From positions 1,178,001-1,242,000 of the forward strand of contig KQ964246.1 in the NCBI GenBank assembly GCA_001566295.1: a stretch of DNA of 64,000 bases, written 5' to 3'. This document shows positions 49,486 through 59,562 of this stretch, piece after piece (within the stretch, counting starts at the first letter, position 1; the number at the start of each line of letters is the position of its first letter). The position numbers and the translations under genes were made by a program. Under the pieces are notes generated by a model that ran no database searches, was not told the origin of the DNA, and was given only the letters and a program-made list of their open reading frames with translations. Source of the DNA: Microdochium bolleyi (lineage: Eukaryota > Ascomycota > Sordariomycetes > Xylariales > Microdochiaceae).

Positions 49486-50272
49486 ATGGTCGCCCTGCCA
49501 CTATTCAAGCTTGGCGCGCTGTTCGTCAGGCACGTATCCAAGTATGGTGCAGTACGTTCTATCCTCCGACAGTTTTCTTGACATGCACCGTCAGGCGCCC
49601 GTGCTCACCAAGAACCACCTCCAGAACCGCATAAAACTACAGGCTCACGAGCATCCTGGCTTCCGAGCGTTCGCGGCCCGATATGGACAATTCATACACC
49701 AGTTCAACATGCGCATGAACGTATCGCTCCTGCGAGACACTGCGGCCGAGCTCAGGGCCAAGGAGAAGGCCGCGGCACCGACTGTCAAGACGAAAGAGGA
49801 GGTAGAGAAAGAAGAGATCCGACGGGCAAAACAAAGGGCCGGTGCCGAGGGCGAGACGAAGAGGAGGACAAACTTTCTCACAGTGTGGAAGAGAAAGTTT
49901 AGGCCACTGCCCGAAGACAAGGCCGTGGACCTGTTCGCCGACGTTTTGGGTGACGCCTTCATCCTCTTCGTGGCCAGCGCCATCATCCTCTACGAATGGC
50001 AGAAGGCGGCACAGAAGCCAGACACCAATGCGGAGAAAATCCAAGAGCTTACGGCCAGATTCGACGAGTTAGAGCAGCGGGAAGCGAAACTGCTTGAAGC
50101 TGAGCGACAACAGCAGGAACGGGTGCTTCTAATCGAAGAGGCGCTCAGAGGGTTCAAGGACCCAAAGACAAAACAGCCACTCCTTGCAGCCTCGCCAGAG
50201 CCCGTGGCCCTGCCAGAACTGCGACCCTCCACAACAGGAGGGGTTCCCCCTTCGAGTTCACCAGCAGCTTGA
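49486..50272 (+). CDS. OPA3-like mitochondrial protein
   Basis: Two exons (49486-49551 and 49625-50272) joined by a 73-base intron give 237 aa. The junction SKYGA-NRIK then aligns with the human OPA3 segment SKPLANRIK. An alternative acceptor at 49594 would leave ten extra codons and break this match. OPA3 proteins are mitochondrial membrane proteins of incompletely known function affecting organelle morphology. Visible features are LFKLGALFVRHVSK, HPGFRAFAARYGQ, a membrane-like segment DAFILFVASAIILYEW at about 140-155 and a C-terminal coiled coil (LTARFDELEQREAKLLEAERQQQERVLLIEE region, about 170-200). The ATG at 49486 has good context. An in-frame ATG at 49294 would add 64 Arg/Ser/Thr-rich residues resembling a presequence. 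Confidence 0.85.
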
Positions 50273-51036
50273 TTTTCTTTTCCATAGATTTCTGTACTAT
50301 ACAACTCGGCATATTCCCGGCGTATGGTGACTTGCGGTCCTGGCTAGGAGGGCATCTTTCGACATATAGACATTTCTTCATAGGCAGGAGACCTTCGGAA
50401 GACTACATTTGCGTTTAGTCAGCATATACCATCACCACTTAGTTCTTGCAAATTCGACGGTTCCTGGCACCTCACGAAGTGTGGAGGGACCGCCAACCTC
50501 ACAAAAGTATATGCTTTGCATGCGATGCCACATCGAGCCACAAGCCATGTTTATGCATTCAGCTTTCGTGTAGACAACACAATACGTCACTCTGTAGTGG
50601 GGCAAAGAACCTGGGTGGACGTGACGCAAAGCTTGAGTATAGAACGACGCCTCACAGTTTCTGCTGTCAATGTTCCGAAGCCATTCAACTGGCGTACTTA
50701 CCTAGTTACGTACCTTAAGATTGCAAGTACCTTGAGGTATGCACTTAAAAAACGACCGTCTGGGGAAGGAGCGATCTGCAGCACCCGGCCTGCGTCTGTT
50801 TGTCGTTGAGAAGACACATCAAAGCCGCAGGTGAACCGACACTGCAACTCTGAAATAGTTCACAGAATGCCAACGAAGCTGGAGTACTCGACTTGCACGA
50901 TTCATCTTAGCAGAGCGCGGGCACACCGAAGTCGTCCATCACCTCGCTGGTACCCTCGTGCGGTGTCAGTCTTGCCTCCATAGGCTATTGAATTCCAGGC
51001 CTTTGACTGCCACGGCGACGCACAGCGCACTTCGTG
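50273..51036. other. Intergenic region
   Basis: This is the 3' flank of the OPA3-like gene and the upstream region of the orphan gene. TACCT/AGGTA motifs cluster near 50695-50740. No coding signal was seen. Confidence 0.55.
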
Positions 51037-51887
51037 ATGGAGAAGCTCAAGTACTGTAGCTCCCTCCGCGAGAGGACCCGAGGCACTCCGGCAGTCGCAG
51101 CTTTTCGCGCCGCGAAGTGGAAAGGTACGGCCTTCACCCTGCTTCACTACAGCAGCATTTCCACTTTCGCTCGTATTGGCCATGTCTGACGTGTCACTAT
51201 GAACACAAAGAAGCTGATCTGGCTACCCACGATGCTTCGATGCTCCTCCCTGCTCAACACGCCCAGCACGTACCCGAGCCCACCCTCCGCGCAGCATTTG
51301 TGACAGCGGCAGATCTCGATACCAGCAAGACCTCACCCGATGCTGTGTGGATGCGACTCGAGCGGCTGTACCACCTCAACGGCAGCGGGCGGGACTCGGT
51401 CGTTGTGTTCATCCTCGCCGAGCATGGCAAGCCCGACGGGCATGCTATGAATGCTTACACGAAGCTGCAAGCTGAGTACGTCGCATGACCTTATACATCT
51501 GATTCACGAACGGACTACACTCACACGACCTGCCTGCCTGCCTCCAGCCTCGTAGACAAGGACCTGGCGATGCCCATCGCCCCGTGCGCAAAGTGGGAGC
51601 ACGCGCCGCAGACGCTGGCCGCATTTCACCGGGAGCTGTGCCTTAGCCGCCGTCCCGCCCGACCCCAAATCGACACCAGCACGGTCATCGAGCTCCTACG
51701 CCATAGCGCAACCCGGCGGCCCCTCTCCGAGCACAGCGTCCACGTCCTCACGGATCTCACCGTGGGTCTAAGCGACCACCTGGACAAGCTTTCTGGCCAG
51801 GAGTCGCGGAAGAAACTCCTCGATTATCTCGGCGAGGAAGGGGAGCGCGCGCTGGCGTTCTGGCTGGAGGAGTACATCGTGGACTGA
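51037..51887 (+). CDS. Unrecognised protein, three-exon model
   Basis: The best model has exons 51037-51124, 51211-51475 and 51548-51887 (230 aa). The second intron (gtacgt ... cctccag, 72 bases) is convincing: it joins YTKLQA to DLVDKDLAMPIAPC without a break. The first intron (gtacgg ... acaaag, 86 bases) and the start are tentative; the protein could instead begin at the in-frame ATG at 51240. The sequence looks like a folded alpha-rich protein (AAFVTAADLD, DSVVVFILAEH, KWEHAPQTLAAFHREL, VIELLRHSATRRPLSEHSVHVLTDLTVGL, and an acidic tail ALAFWLEEYIVD). There is no signal peptide, membrane span or motif I can name. It lies on the same strand as the OPA3-like gene, 0.8 kb downstream. Confidence 0.65.
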
Positions 51888-54800
51888 GCAATTAGTCAAG
51901 AGACGCATGATGCATCACCAGGCATTCCACATCGCCTAGCAAGAAGAGGCGCATCGGTTTCGTTCGTATCGTGCGTCATACTTGCTAGCCGCCGGCATGG
52001 CTCATCCAGCTCACCTTGAGCTGCACCAACACCGTGCGTGGACCTGATGTAGAATCATGCGACCTCTGTCGCGGGCTTGGCCTGCACAGCCAAAGTGAGG
52101 GTCCAAGTCGACACGTAGGGCTTGACAAAGGTGGTGGAAGACACGCAGGGCTTTTCATTGTCCCGTGTGAGGCTTCATAACCGCCGGAAAGGCGCTTCCG
52201 GGTTGCTGTCAGCGTCACCAACATCTGCACCATAGTAGCCTTCTGCCTCCAAGTGTGTGTCATCAAAAGTACTATCGACTGGACATGTTCTGATTTCCGA
52301 CGCGTCTAATCAGGTGTCTAGCAACATCGACTTATCTAGAGTCTACTGCATGTTGTGAAGAGGAAGCTTGGGGCGAAACGTAGTCCAAGCTGTAGACTTA
52401 CACACACATGCTATGGCTCCGATCGGGGTCGGTCTTCGCATGCAGAGAAATACGTCGCGCCTTTGATCCAGGCTGCCGCGACCTCGGGATCAGGGCGATT
52501 CAGTAAATACACCCGTACGGCTTCCTGCCTCTCTGCCGCTTCTCATCTATAATTAGAGATACCATGCGGGCGCTCGCACATATTGTCCCGTGTCGAACAA
52601 CCACCCTTGTTCTTGGTATATGCAGCATGCAAGCACTTTCCAAGAGCGGGGGCCACTATAACATTATCCCGCACCTTGAAGATGTCGCCATCAGAGCGAG
52701 GAAAAGTGGCTAAAAAGAGTTCGTGCTTGCGTGCGTATGCCAGAGTCGGCATGTCGCCCGGCAATTTTCTCGTCATCGAGCCTCCAGACAAATCCTCGTC
52801 CTCGGTGGAAGAAATGTATCAGTAGCAAAGACTCCGCATGATGCGCAACCCGTACGACGTGGGTGTGAATTGTGGCAATCAGGCTCGTCAACTCTTCAGC
52901 GACATCCGCATGGCTGCTGCTGCTGCGCCGCAGGCCTTCTACAAGACCGGCCACTCGGTCGACCGACATATCCAGATCACGGCAGGATGCAAAGGCGGGA
53001 AAGCCCGCTCGCCCTGCCAATGCATCGCTCCACCACCGTGCTGGAGATGTGGAGCGACTGTGGCCAGTAACAGGGCCTCTCGAAGCGCCGATTCGCTCAA
53101 TTGGGGAATTCGCCCAGCCAAATCTTCAGACATGTCCACAACAGCGTGCGGTGAAGAGGTCGCGCCGGTCCAAATTGCCATCGGAACAGCTTACACAGCA
53201 AGGAGGAGAATGCGGTAAAAGCAGGCTGGCAGTGTCAGCGCCAGCCCGGTTGCGGTGAAGATGCGCTTGGCATGACTTGAGCGTGCGATGCTCCAAAGCC
53301 TTTAAGGTCGGTACTCAGCCTGGCCCTCAGCGACGACTCGAGATCCGTCGGCGTAAATAAAAGTGCGTGACGGCAGCCTGGACATCGACTTGGTAAGAGC
53401 TGTGCGACAGGGTAATGAGAAGTGCAGTGACGTGCACGGCGTGATTATCGACCTCGCCTGATTGTGGTGCGACGATGCCAGCGGCGAACCGCGAGCAGAA
53501 TGCGGCCGCAAGGACGTGTGAAGAATGGGCCCAGTCGAGGCATGGCGAACAATAGTGCATCTTGTTACTGTCTCGAAGAAACAGGGTTGTTACCCGTGGA
53601 GACTGCGTGTCGACAGTAAGGTTTCGCCATTGTTCTGCGTTTCCAAACGACGGAAGCTCGCAAGAGTTCATGTACCAGCTTGAATCCAAACGCTTCGTCC
53701 CAGCCTGCCGATGATCTCGGCCAGATCCCTCGTCCCAAAGCCATCACTAGACCAGCTGAAGAGAGTTTGTGGATGTGCAGGAGTTGCTTGCATCACATTC
53801 TCGTGGCTGCAAGGCCCTGGACGCCAAGCCACCTCCTAAGGGGCAGGGGGTTGTGGGGTGCAGACCCCTGCCACAAAACGCATCGTGCCTCAGCAGTGCC
53901 GGACCAGGCAACGGCAATGCATACCAGCCTGGGTGCGTCTCGAGTTTGTGTAGCGAGACCGTTGCTCGGCGATCAAGATAGCCTGGAAAGTTGAGGCTCA
54001 ATGACGGTGTGATCGATGACAGAGCACGGGGCTGAAGATCGGCAAACCGATTGCCCTCATGTTCGTGACTTGATGCCGGGCTCTGACGGGTCTGCGGCTT
54101 AGCTGCGGCAGCGAGCCGGCCATGAATAGCAGTGCCGTGTCAGTGGTCGTCCGAAATCACCTGGAAGATGTGACGAACGATGGCGGTCTGATGTTGTCAC
54201 TCGACGTTGCGGATCCTGTGTGGTGCTTTGAGCAGATCTATCAGGAATCGCTGGTATTTCGGCCTGTGTTCCTCGAAGCATTTACTCGTGGTCGTGGGCA
54301 CGACCCAGGCAAGCATTGTCAGTGGTCAAGAGCCGCCTCGAAGAGATCGGGGAATACATAAGGTGGCAGGCAAGCTGCAGAAGGGCTCCATCGGGATGCA
54401 CGGCAAGGACTGAACGCGCTGCAGAAGATCGGATCGAGAGCAATCTCGAAGCACGAGCCAGCCCCGTCCGGCGTTCATCAAAATTGACCAGCGTTGACCA
54501 GAGTTGAGGCTCTTTGCCGTCCAGAGACTGTGTGCCACTGGCGGTGGGAACGTTGGACAGCCCTGGAGGAGGGGCCAGACACGGAGGTGGTTGAGGCAGG
54601 GGTTGATCCTGGGAAAGACCCCTCGCTCGTGAAGGAGGAGGCCACGCCCCCGGCCCCCGAGGCTGCAGCAACGACCACGACCGCGCCCTCCCATTGGCCG
54701 GACGCGGCCCTGTAGCCGCCAGGCCTGTGCTGGGCAAGCCCAATCACTGCAGGGCTGTGTGCTCCGCAGTGCTCCGCAGTGCTCAGCAGGTGCGCGGGCA

Positions 54801-55935
54801 GGCGGTCGCGCCTTCCCACAGCAGCCCAGTGCCAGCCACTGCACCTGTAGCCGCCTCCACCACGGCGGCTCGACGACTTGGCTTCCCTCTGCGCCCGTCA
54901 CACCCGCCGCTGGCGATTGGCCATGGCACATGGCCGCTCGCCATGCACAATCTATTGATCGATCCCTCCGCCTCCGGGCCTGCATGTCGGCCTCGCTGCC
55001 GAATGCCAAAAGCACGACGTGCAGCGGGAGTCACGGGCAGCCATGTTGCCTTAAAAGAGTCGCATGCCCTGCTGCGCTGCCTGCGAGCCGGCCCCGTTCT
55101 CAAACCCTCCCCTCCCCTTCGTGCATCGCCAGAAACTCGACACCGTCTCGGATCCGGCCCCTTGGGACACCTGGGACACGGCCCTGCCTCATGAGCCCCC
55201 TATGCTGGCTGTTGTTATAGACCGCACCACCAGAGCCTGGACTTCAGACGACACCTGAGCACCACCGCCAAGCCACAGCTCCGTGCCCATCGCTCGGCAT
55301 CTTGCTCCCCTGCTCTCTTCCGAGCTCCTGAAGCAAGCCCTCCCTTCGACACGGGGTCAGCATCGCCCTACAGAGTCCCACCCGGCCGTCACCACCGCTA
55401 CGCAGCAATTACACACCCTGCCGCTGCGCCGGCCCCCCGCGGCCCTCCGATCAATATAGGCATCGGCCGGCCCGTCTGATCTACGCCTCTCGCCGCCTCT
55501 TCCTTCCTTCTCCTACTCAGTGCACTTGCATTCGCTTTTCGATTCCCAACCCGCTGTCTTTTCTTCTCGCCTCGTGCGTGCAGGTCTGGTTACCTCGCAC
55601 CACTTCGATTCGCTTCTCCGTCCAGGTTCCTTCTTCCGTCTTTACCGTGCCGGGCACCTCCTTTCGCCAATAATCACTTTACTCGTCAGAGGGTCGATCC
55701 TTCGCCAATCATTATAATTCCTTCTTTTGACGCTTCGCCTTGGTTATTATCGGCCGTTTGGAGACAACAATCCGCACAGGAAGAATTCGAACCGCGAAAA
55801 ATACTCAGACAGAGAAAGACGCAGGGAAAATAGAGTGAGGATCAACACACTCAAGCGACAGAGTCACGAGCGTCATTTGGCAGCAAAAGACACGGGCATC
55901 TCGGGGAATTCGCGACACCGACAACATCCACCAAA
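51888..55935. other. 4 kb largely non-coding region
   Basis: No recognised gene lies here. A weak minus-strand candidate is listed at 52543-52969. A tandem 10-base repeat (tgctccgcag) occurs three times at 54761-54790. From about 55440 the sequence is strongly C/T-rich with a tataggca element, consistent with the promoter and long leader of the gene at 55936. Confidence 0.5.
52543..52969 (-). CDS. Weak candidate two-exon gene, unrecognised
   Basis: A possible model has exons 52969-52856 and 52800-52543 with a 55-base intron (gtacgg ... ctgatac ... accgag, phase 0), giving 123 aa. Segments such as VADVAEELTSLI-like helices (read as SHADVAEELTSLIATIHTHV) and PTLAYARKHELFLATFPR look protein-like. 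However, several frames are open on both strands here, no family is recognised, and accgag is an uncommon acceptor. Confidence 0.15.
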
Positions 55936-56497
55936 ATGGGTAGACTCATCAAGAACCACTGGGCGCGCCTCATCGTCATAACAGCAGCATCGTGTAAGTT
56001 TTCCAATTCCGACTGCCAACAGTCGCGGTTAGAACATCGGACTAACTCGTATTCCGCATTAGATCAAGTTTGCGCTGCCTTTGAGGGCTTCTTCTGGCCC
56101 AAAATCTTCTTCGACTTCTTGACCAAGTCGCTCGACCCGGCGGTCAAGCCTCTGCCGATTTTGCAAGTCATCAATCTCATCATGGGCTTCGGCATGATGG
56201 CGCTCGAGTTCCCTCTCAAGCCGCTCGCGGGCTCCAGCTTCCACCGCAGCCTTGAGGCGCGTCTGGCAATCCTTCCGCTCACGGCACTGGCCGCGGCTCT
56301 TCTCTACCAGGCCACCAACGCAGCAATCTACTACGTCGCGGCTATGATTATCTACTTCTGGGCCTACAGCGAGGGCGAGGTACGTTCAACAGCATGTGTC
56401 CCCGTACGCCAGATGACAGAAGCTAACTCGAGACCTGTAGATCATCTGCGCGAAACCATGGACTCTTCCTCAGAGAGGCCGTCCTGGCAAGGTCTAA
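55936..56497 (+). CDS. Small conserved fungal membrane protein of unknown function
   Basis: Three exons (55936-55993, 56063-56379, 56441-56497) give 143 aa; both introns are GT-AG and in phase. The protein has about four hydrophobic spans: WARLIVITAASYQVCAAF, ILQVINLIMGFGMMAL, LAILPLTALAAALLYQ and AIYYVAAMIIYFWAY. It ends with the conserved-looking motif EIICAKPWTLPQRGRPGKV. It matches, from memory, a widespread Pezizomycotina family of uncharacterised membrane proteins (possibly the one catalogued as DUF7727). There is no catalytic motif. A long C/T-rich leader precedes the ATG, which lies in good context (ccaaaATGG). Confidence 0.85.
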
Positions 56498-57923
56498 AGT
56501 GGCATGGAGGCAGATTGTCGACCCGCTCGACAATGTATTTGTTTTGTACAAGCATTTACGACCATATTCAATCGATATGTCGACTACAACTTCTCGATCC
56601 ACCAACACAGAACCGTGCACGTCAGAATTGACCTTGTGTGTTGGCATTACCACATTTTCCGTCGAGGAGATGACTCATGGAAGGATGAATGAGAGGAAGC
56701 AGTGGAGGATTCAAATCATTTGCAAGAGGAGCGGCGCACCCGGTCAGTTTGCAGACTGTTTCACTGGCTCAACGGGCGACCGTGTGGCTGTGTGAGATGG
56801 GGTGTGCTAGCCGTTTCCTAGACCCAGATACCCAGACGAGAGAGTGCGTGCGTATGGAATGTGTTCAGCGCGAGAAGGATGGTAGAAGTTCTGGGCAGGA
56901 GAAAACTCCTATTTATACAAATACATTTTTTGGACAATAACGAACGAGGGAAAAAAAAGAAGAAAACAAAACTTTGAGAACATGAGAATCGGGGAAACAA
57001 CTTATTTGGTTTGTTCACAAATTTCATGCTTCACTGAGATCATGCCAGGTCTCTTCTTATCGTAGGTGCTTGTTAGAGCAGCTGCCACGAGCAACTCTTC
57101 CTTTACGTCTCCTTCACTTCAGCTCGCGCTCCCCGTTGAGATGACCCCATTTCCTGGGAGGCGCTCCACCAAGTTTGTTCCTGGTCTGCTTTGTATAGCT
57201 CATGCAGTGTATCGGTCCCCACAACGTGTAGAAGTCCTTTGTCACGCATGACCTGACTATGCATCCTCCTGACGAGCCGCCGCACTGGCTCTCAGGCTTC
57301 GAGTTCAGGACTACTAACGGCTGGGGGCGGGGCAGTGCTCAGAGCTCCTTTTTCCGATGGTGTGATCGGTCACTTCAGCCTCAATGTCCAATACGCCGCG
57401 TCCGCTCAGTCCATTTACGTGCGGACGGTCCGGTCGCCCGTCACCGCTGATGGCTGGCTTGGCATTGATACGAATTTTAGGCCAATTCATGCCACTTTCG
57501 CGCAAAGAAATACATCTTCACAGTATGCAACGGTCACGATAAAGGTCTTGTTCATGTCGCTGAATTGACTTATGTTTGGCAACTGGCATCTCTTGCGTGT
57601 TCCAACGCAGTGGATGATATCGGGATTGTGGAGTGTGGTGTGGCACTGGCAATGCGTTCCTGAAGATATTTCGCTGTCGTGTACGCATGCTGGCATGTGT
57701 GACCAGACATCCCTCATATTCTCGTGCGCAACTGGAGCCTTGTCAACTCAGGCAGCCACGTGCTTAAGAAAAAATTGAGAGAGTCTCAACGGAGACGTGG
57801 GCCGTTATGGAAACGCCATCCTGCAACCAGCCCGAGAATGACCCTTCGCAGGATCGCGTGGGGCTGTCTCCGTCCTTGCCATGCAACCTCTGGTGTGTCC
57901 CGTACTGGCCTGACCGCCGTCCT
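56498..57923. other. Convergent intergenic region
   Basis: This is the 3' flank of the membrane protein gene and of the Rtc3-like gene. No credible reading frame was found. Confidence 0.6.
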
Positions 57924-58614
57924 CTATCTAGAGGGCTGGCCACCGACATTGGCGCCCTGAGAATCGTTCTTGGGGCCGGTACGCTCGGGGAACTGGACCG
58001 TGATGTATTGTTAGCAACCAGATGGTTTGGAGCATGCAAAGAAAATCAGGGCAGATGGTGACTAACCTGAGACTCTTGGACGGTTCCCTTCTCCAAGATG
58101 ATCTTGATCACATCGTCTTCGTTGGAGGTGCCGAACTCATTCTCGAGCGTGGACTTGGAAGCACCGTCAAACTGGCCCTGGTTGCCTTGCCTGTGTGGTT
58201 GCGATATATGTTAGCCATAATGTCTCCGAGGGGCGCAAGTCCAGCATGCGTGCGAAGCTGGCACATGCCAACACGGGTTGAAGCGCTCCACCAAATCCTC
58301 GAGCCCCAGGGTCCTATTCTGAGAATGTGGTGATGTGGTGTTGTGTCTATTCGACACGGGTCGCGTCTAAGTGCTCCGCGCGAGGGGATAGACAAGCAGA
58401 TTTCGGTGAGGGTAGGAGGGTACTGCGAGCTCCGTTGTATCCGTCCAACTTACTTGTGGGTGATGAAGATCTTGAAGGCGGAGACGAAGTGGGCGAGGGG
58501 GATAGACTTGTCCGACTGCCACTTCTTGTAGACCTCGACATCCTCGAGGAAGATGATGAAGTCCTCCTCGGAGCCCTTGTAGTGGACCTTGGTCTGGTTG
58601 GTGGCGCCCTTCAT
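57924..58614 (-). CDS. RTC3: Rtc3-like SBDS N-terminal-domain protein
   Basis: Three short exons (58614-58454, 58190-58067, 57992-57924) give 117 aa with consistent phases; no exon exceeds 55 codons. Residues 1-95 form an FYSH/SBDS-type domain: TKVHYKGSEEDFIIFLEDVE, SIPLAHFVSAFKIFITHKQG, GASKSTLENEFGT and DVIKIILEKGTVQ. The length and the lack of the C-terminal SBDS domains make it an Rtc3 (YHR087W) type rather than the ribosome-maturation factor Sdo1. Rtc3 is linked in yeast to RNA metabolism and stress, but its molecular role is unclear. A short disordered tail (PKNDSQGANVGGQPSR) ends the protein. The ATG at 58614 is the only suitable start. Confidence 0.9.
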
Positions 58615-59562
58615 GGTGATGGTGTTGTGAGGGAGTAAGATGTGGGGGAGTGAGGGAGTGAGATGCTAGATCCTGCTGCTTGATGCTGCTGAGCTGTGGT
58701 TGTTTGTAGAGTGTGGAACGTTTTGTCGTGGAGAGTGAGATGGGGACTGGGAAGAGAGAAGAGGGTGTGAAGGCGGGGGAGCTATGGAATTTATCGAGTC
58801 ACACGTTCTCCGGCTGGAGCACGGCTGGAGCTTGGTCAACTGCGATGGTGGCAGGTGGTGTCGACGCCTTGCTGCTGCCGCGCCGAAACTACGTCATGTA
58901 GAGGAGCCGCAGGGTGGCTCGACAGGCACCGCCTGCACCCACCAGGACTGCGGGGCTGCACATCGCGAGCTTCAGGAACATTCCCTCCACCGGCATATTC
59001 ATCAACCAGGCTTGCCGGATTGCTCAGTGCTTCTGGCTCTTTGCACACAGCCGACGTGTGCACACGACAAGTACAGGCCCTGGTGACTTCGTCAGGTACT
59101 TGGAGATATATAAAGCTACGTGCGCGCCAGCTCGCAGCGCAGGGCTACATCGCACAGGCGTCTCGAGGGAGCTAAGTTAGCTCCCTCCCCGCAATTGACA
59201 GCTTCAGTTTCCTAGCAAGCTGAGGCATGCACAAACATTGACGTCATGCCCCGCAACAGCTCTCCACTCCACGTCAGGCACACCCGCTGGCCATCAAATG
59301 TCATGATCCGTCACAGCAACCACCCAGGGGCACCGTACGTCGGCCATAACCTGTTTACCATTGGAGAATCTATGCTGGGAATGCTCCGGTACGATAAGTT
59401 CTATCTTGTTCCCGAAAACGAACGGATGCTAGAGCACGCGAGAAGTCGAATTGCCTCGTACGCCGTACACTGAATGTCATGGTTGAAATCGTCGCGAGGC
59501 ATTGATAACACACAGCACCGCGAGATAGCCCATCGTGGCCACCAGGATTGAGACGTGAGCAA
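58615..59562. other. Intergenic region upstream of the Rtc3-like gene
   Basis: It contains the Rtc3-like promoter on the minus strand and the 3' flank of the RhoGEF gene. A 75-codon plus-strand frame at 59246-59473 is the only stretch with a protein-like look. It has no recognised family and is not called. Confidence 0.5.

Noticed and set aside
49552..49594. A 43-base intron model for the OPA3-like gene
   Set aside because: The 73-base alternative ending at 49624 restores the SK-x-x-A-NRIK match to the family and has a more usual length.
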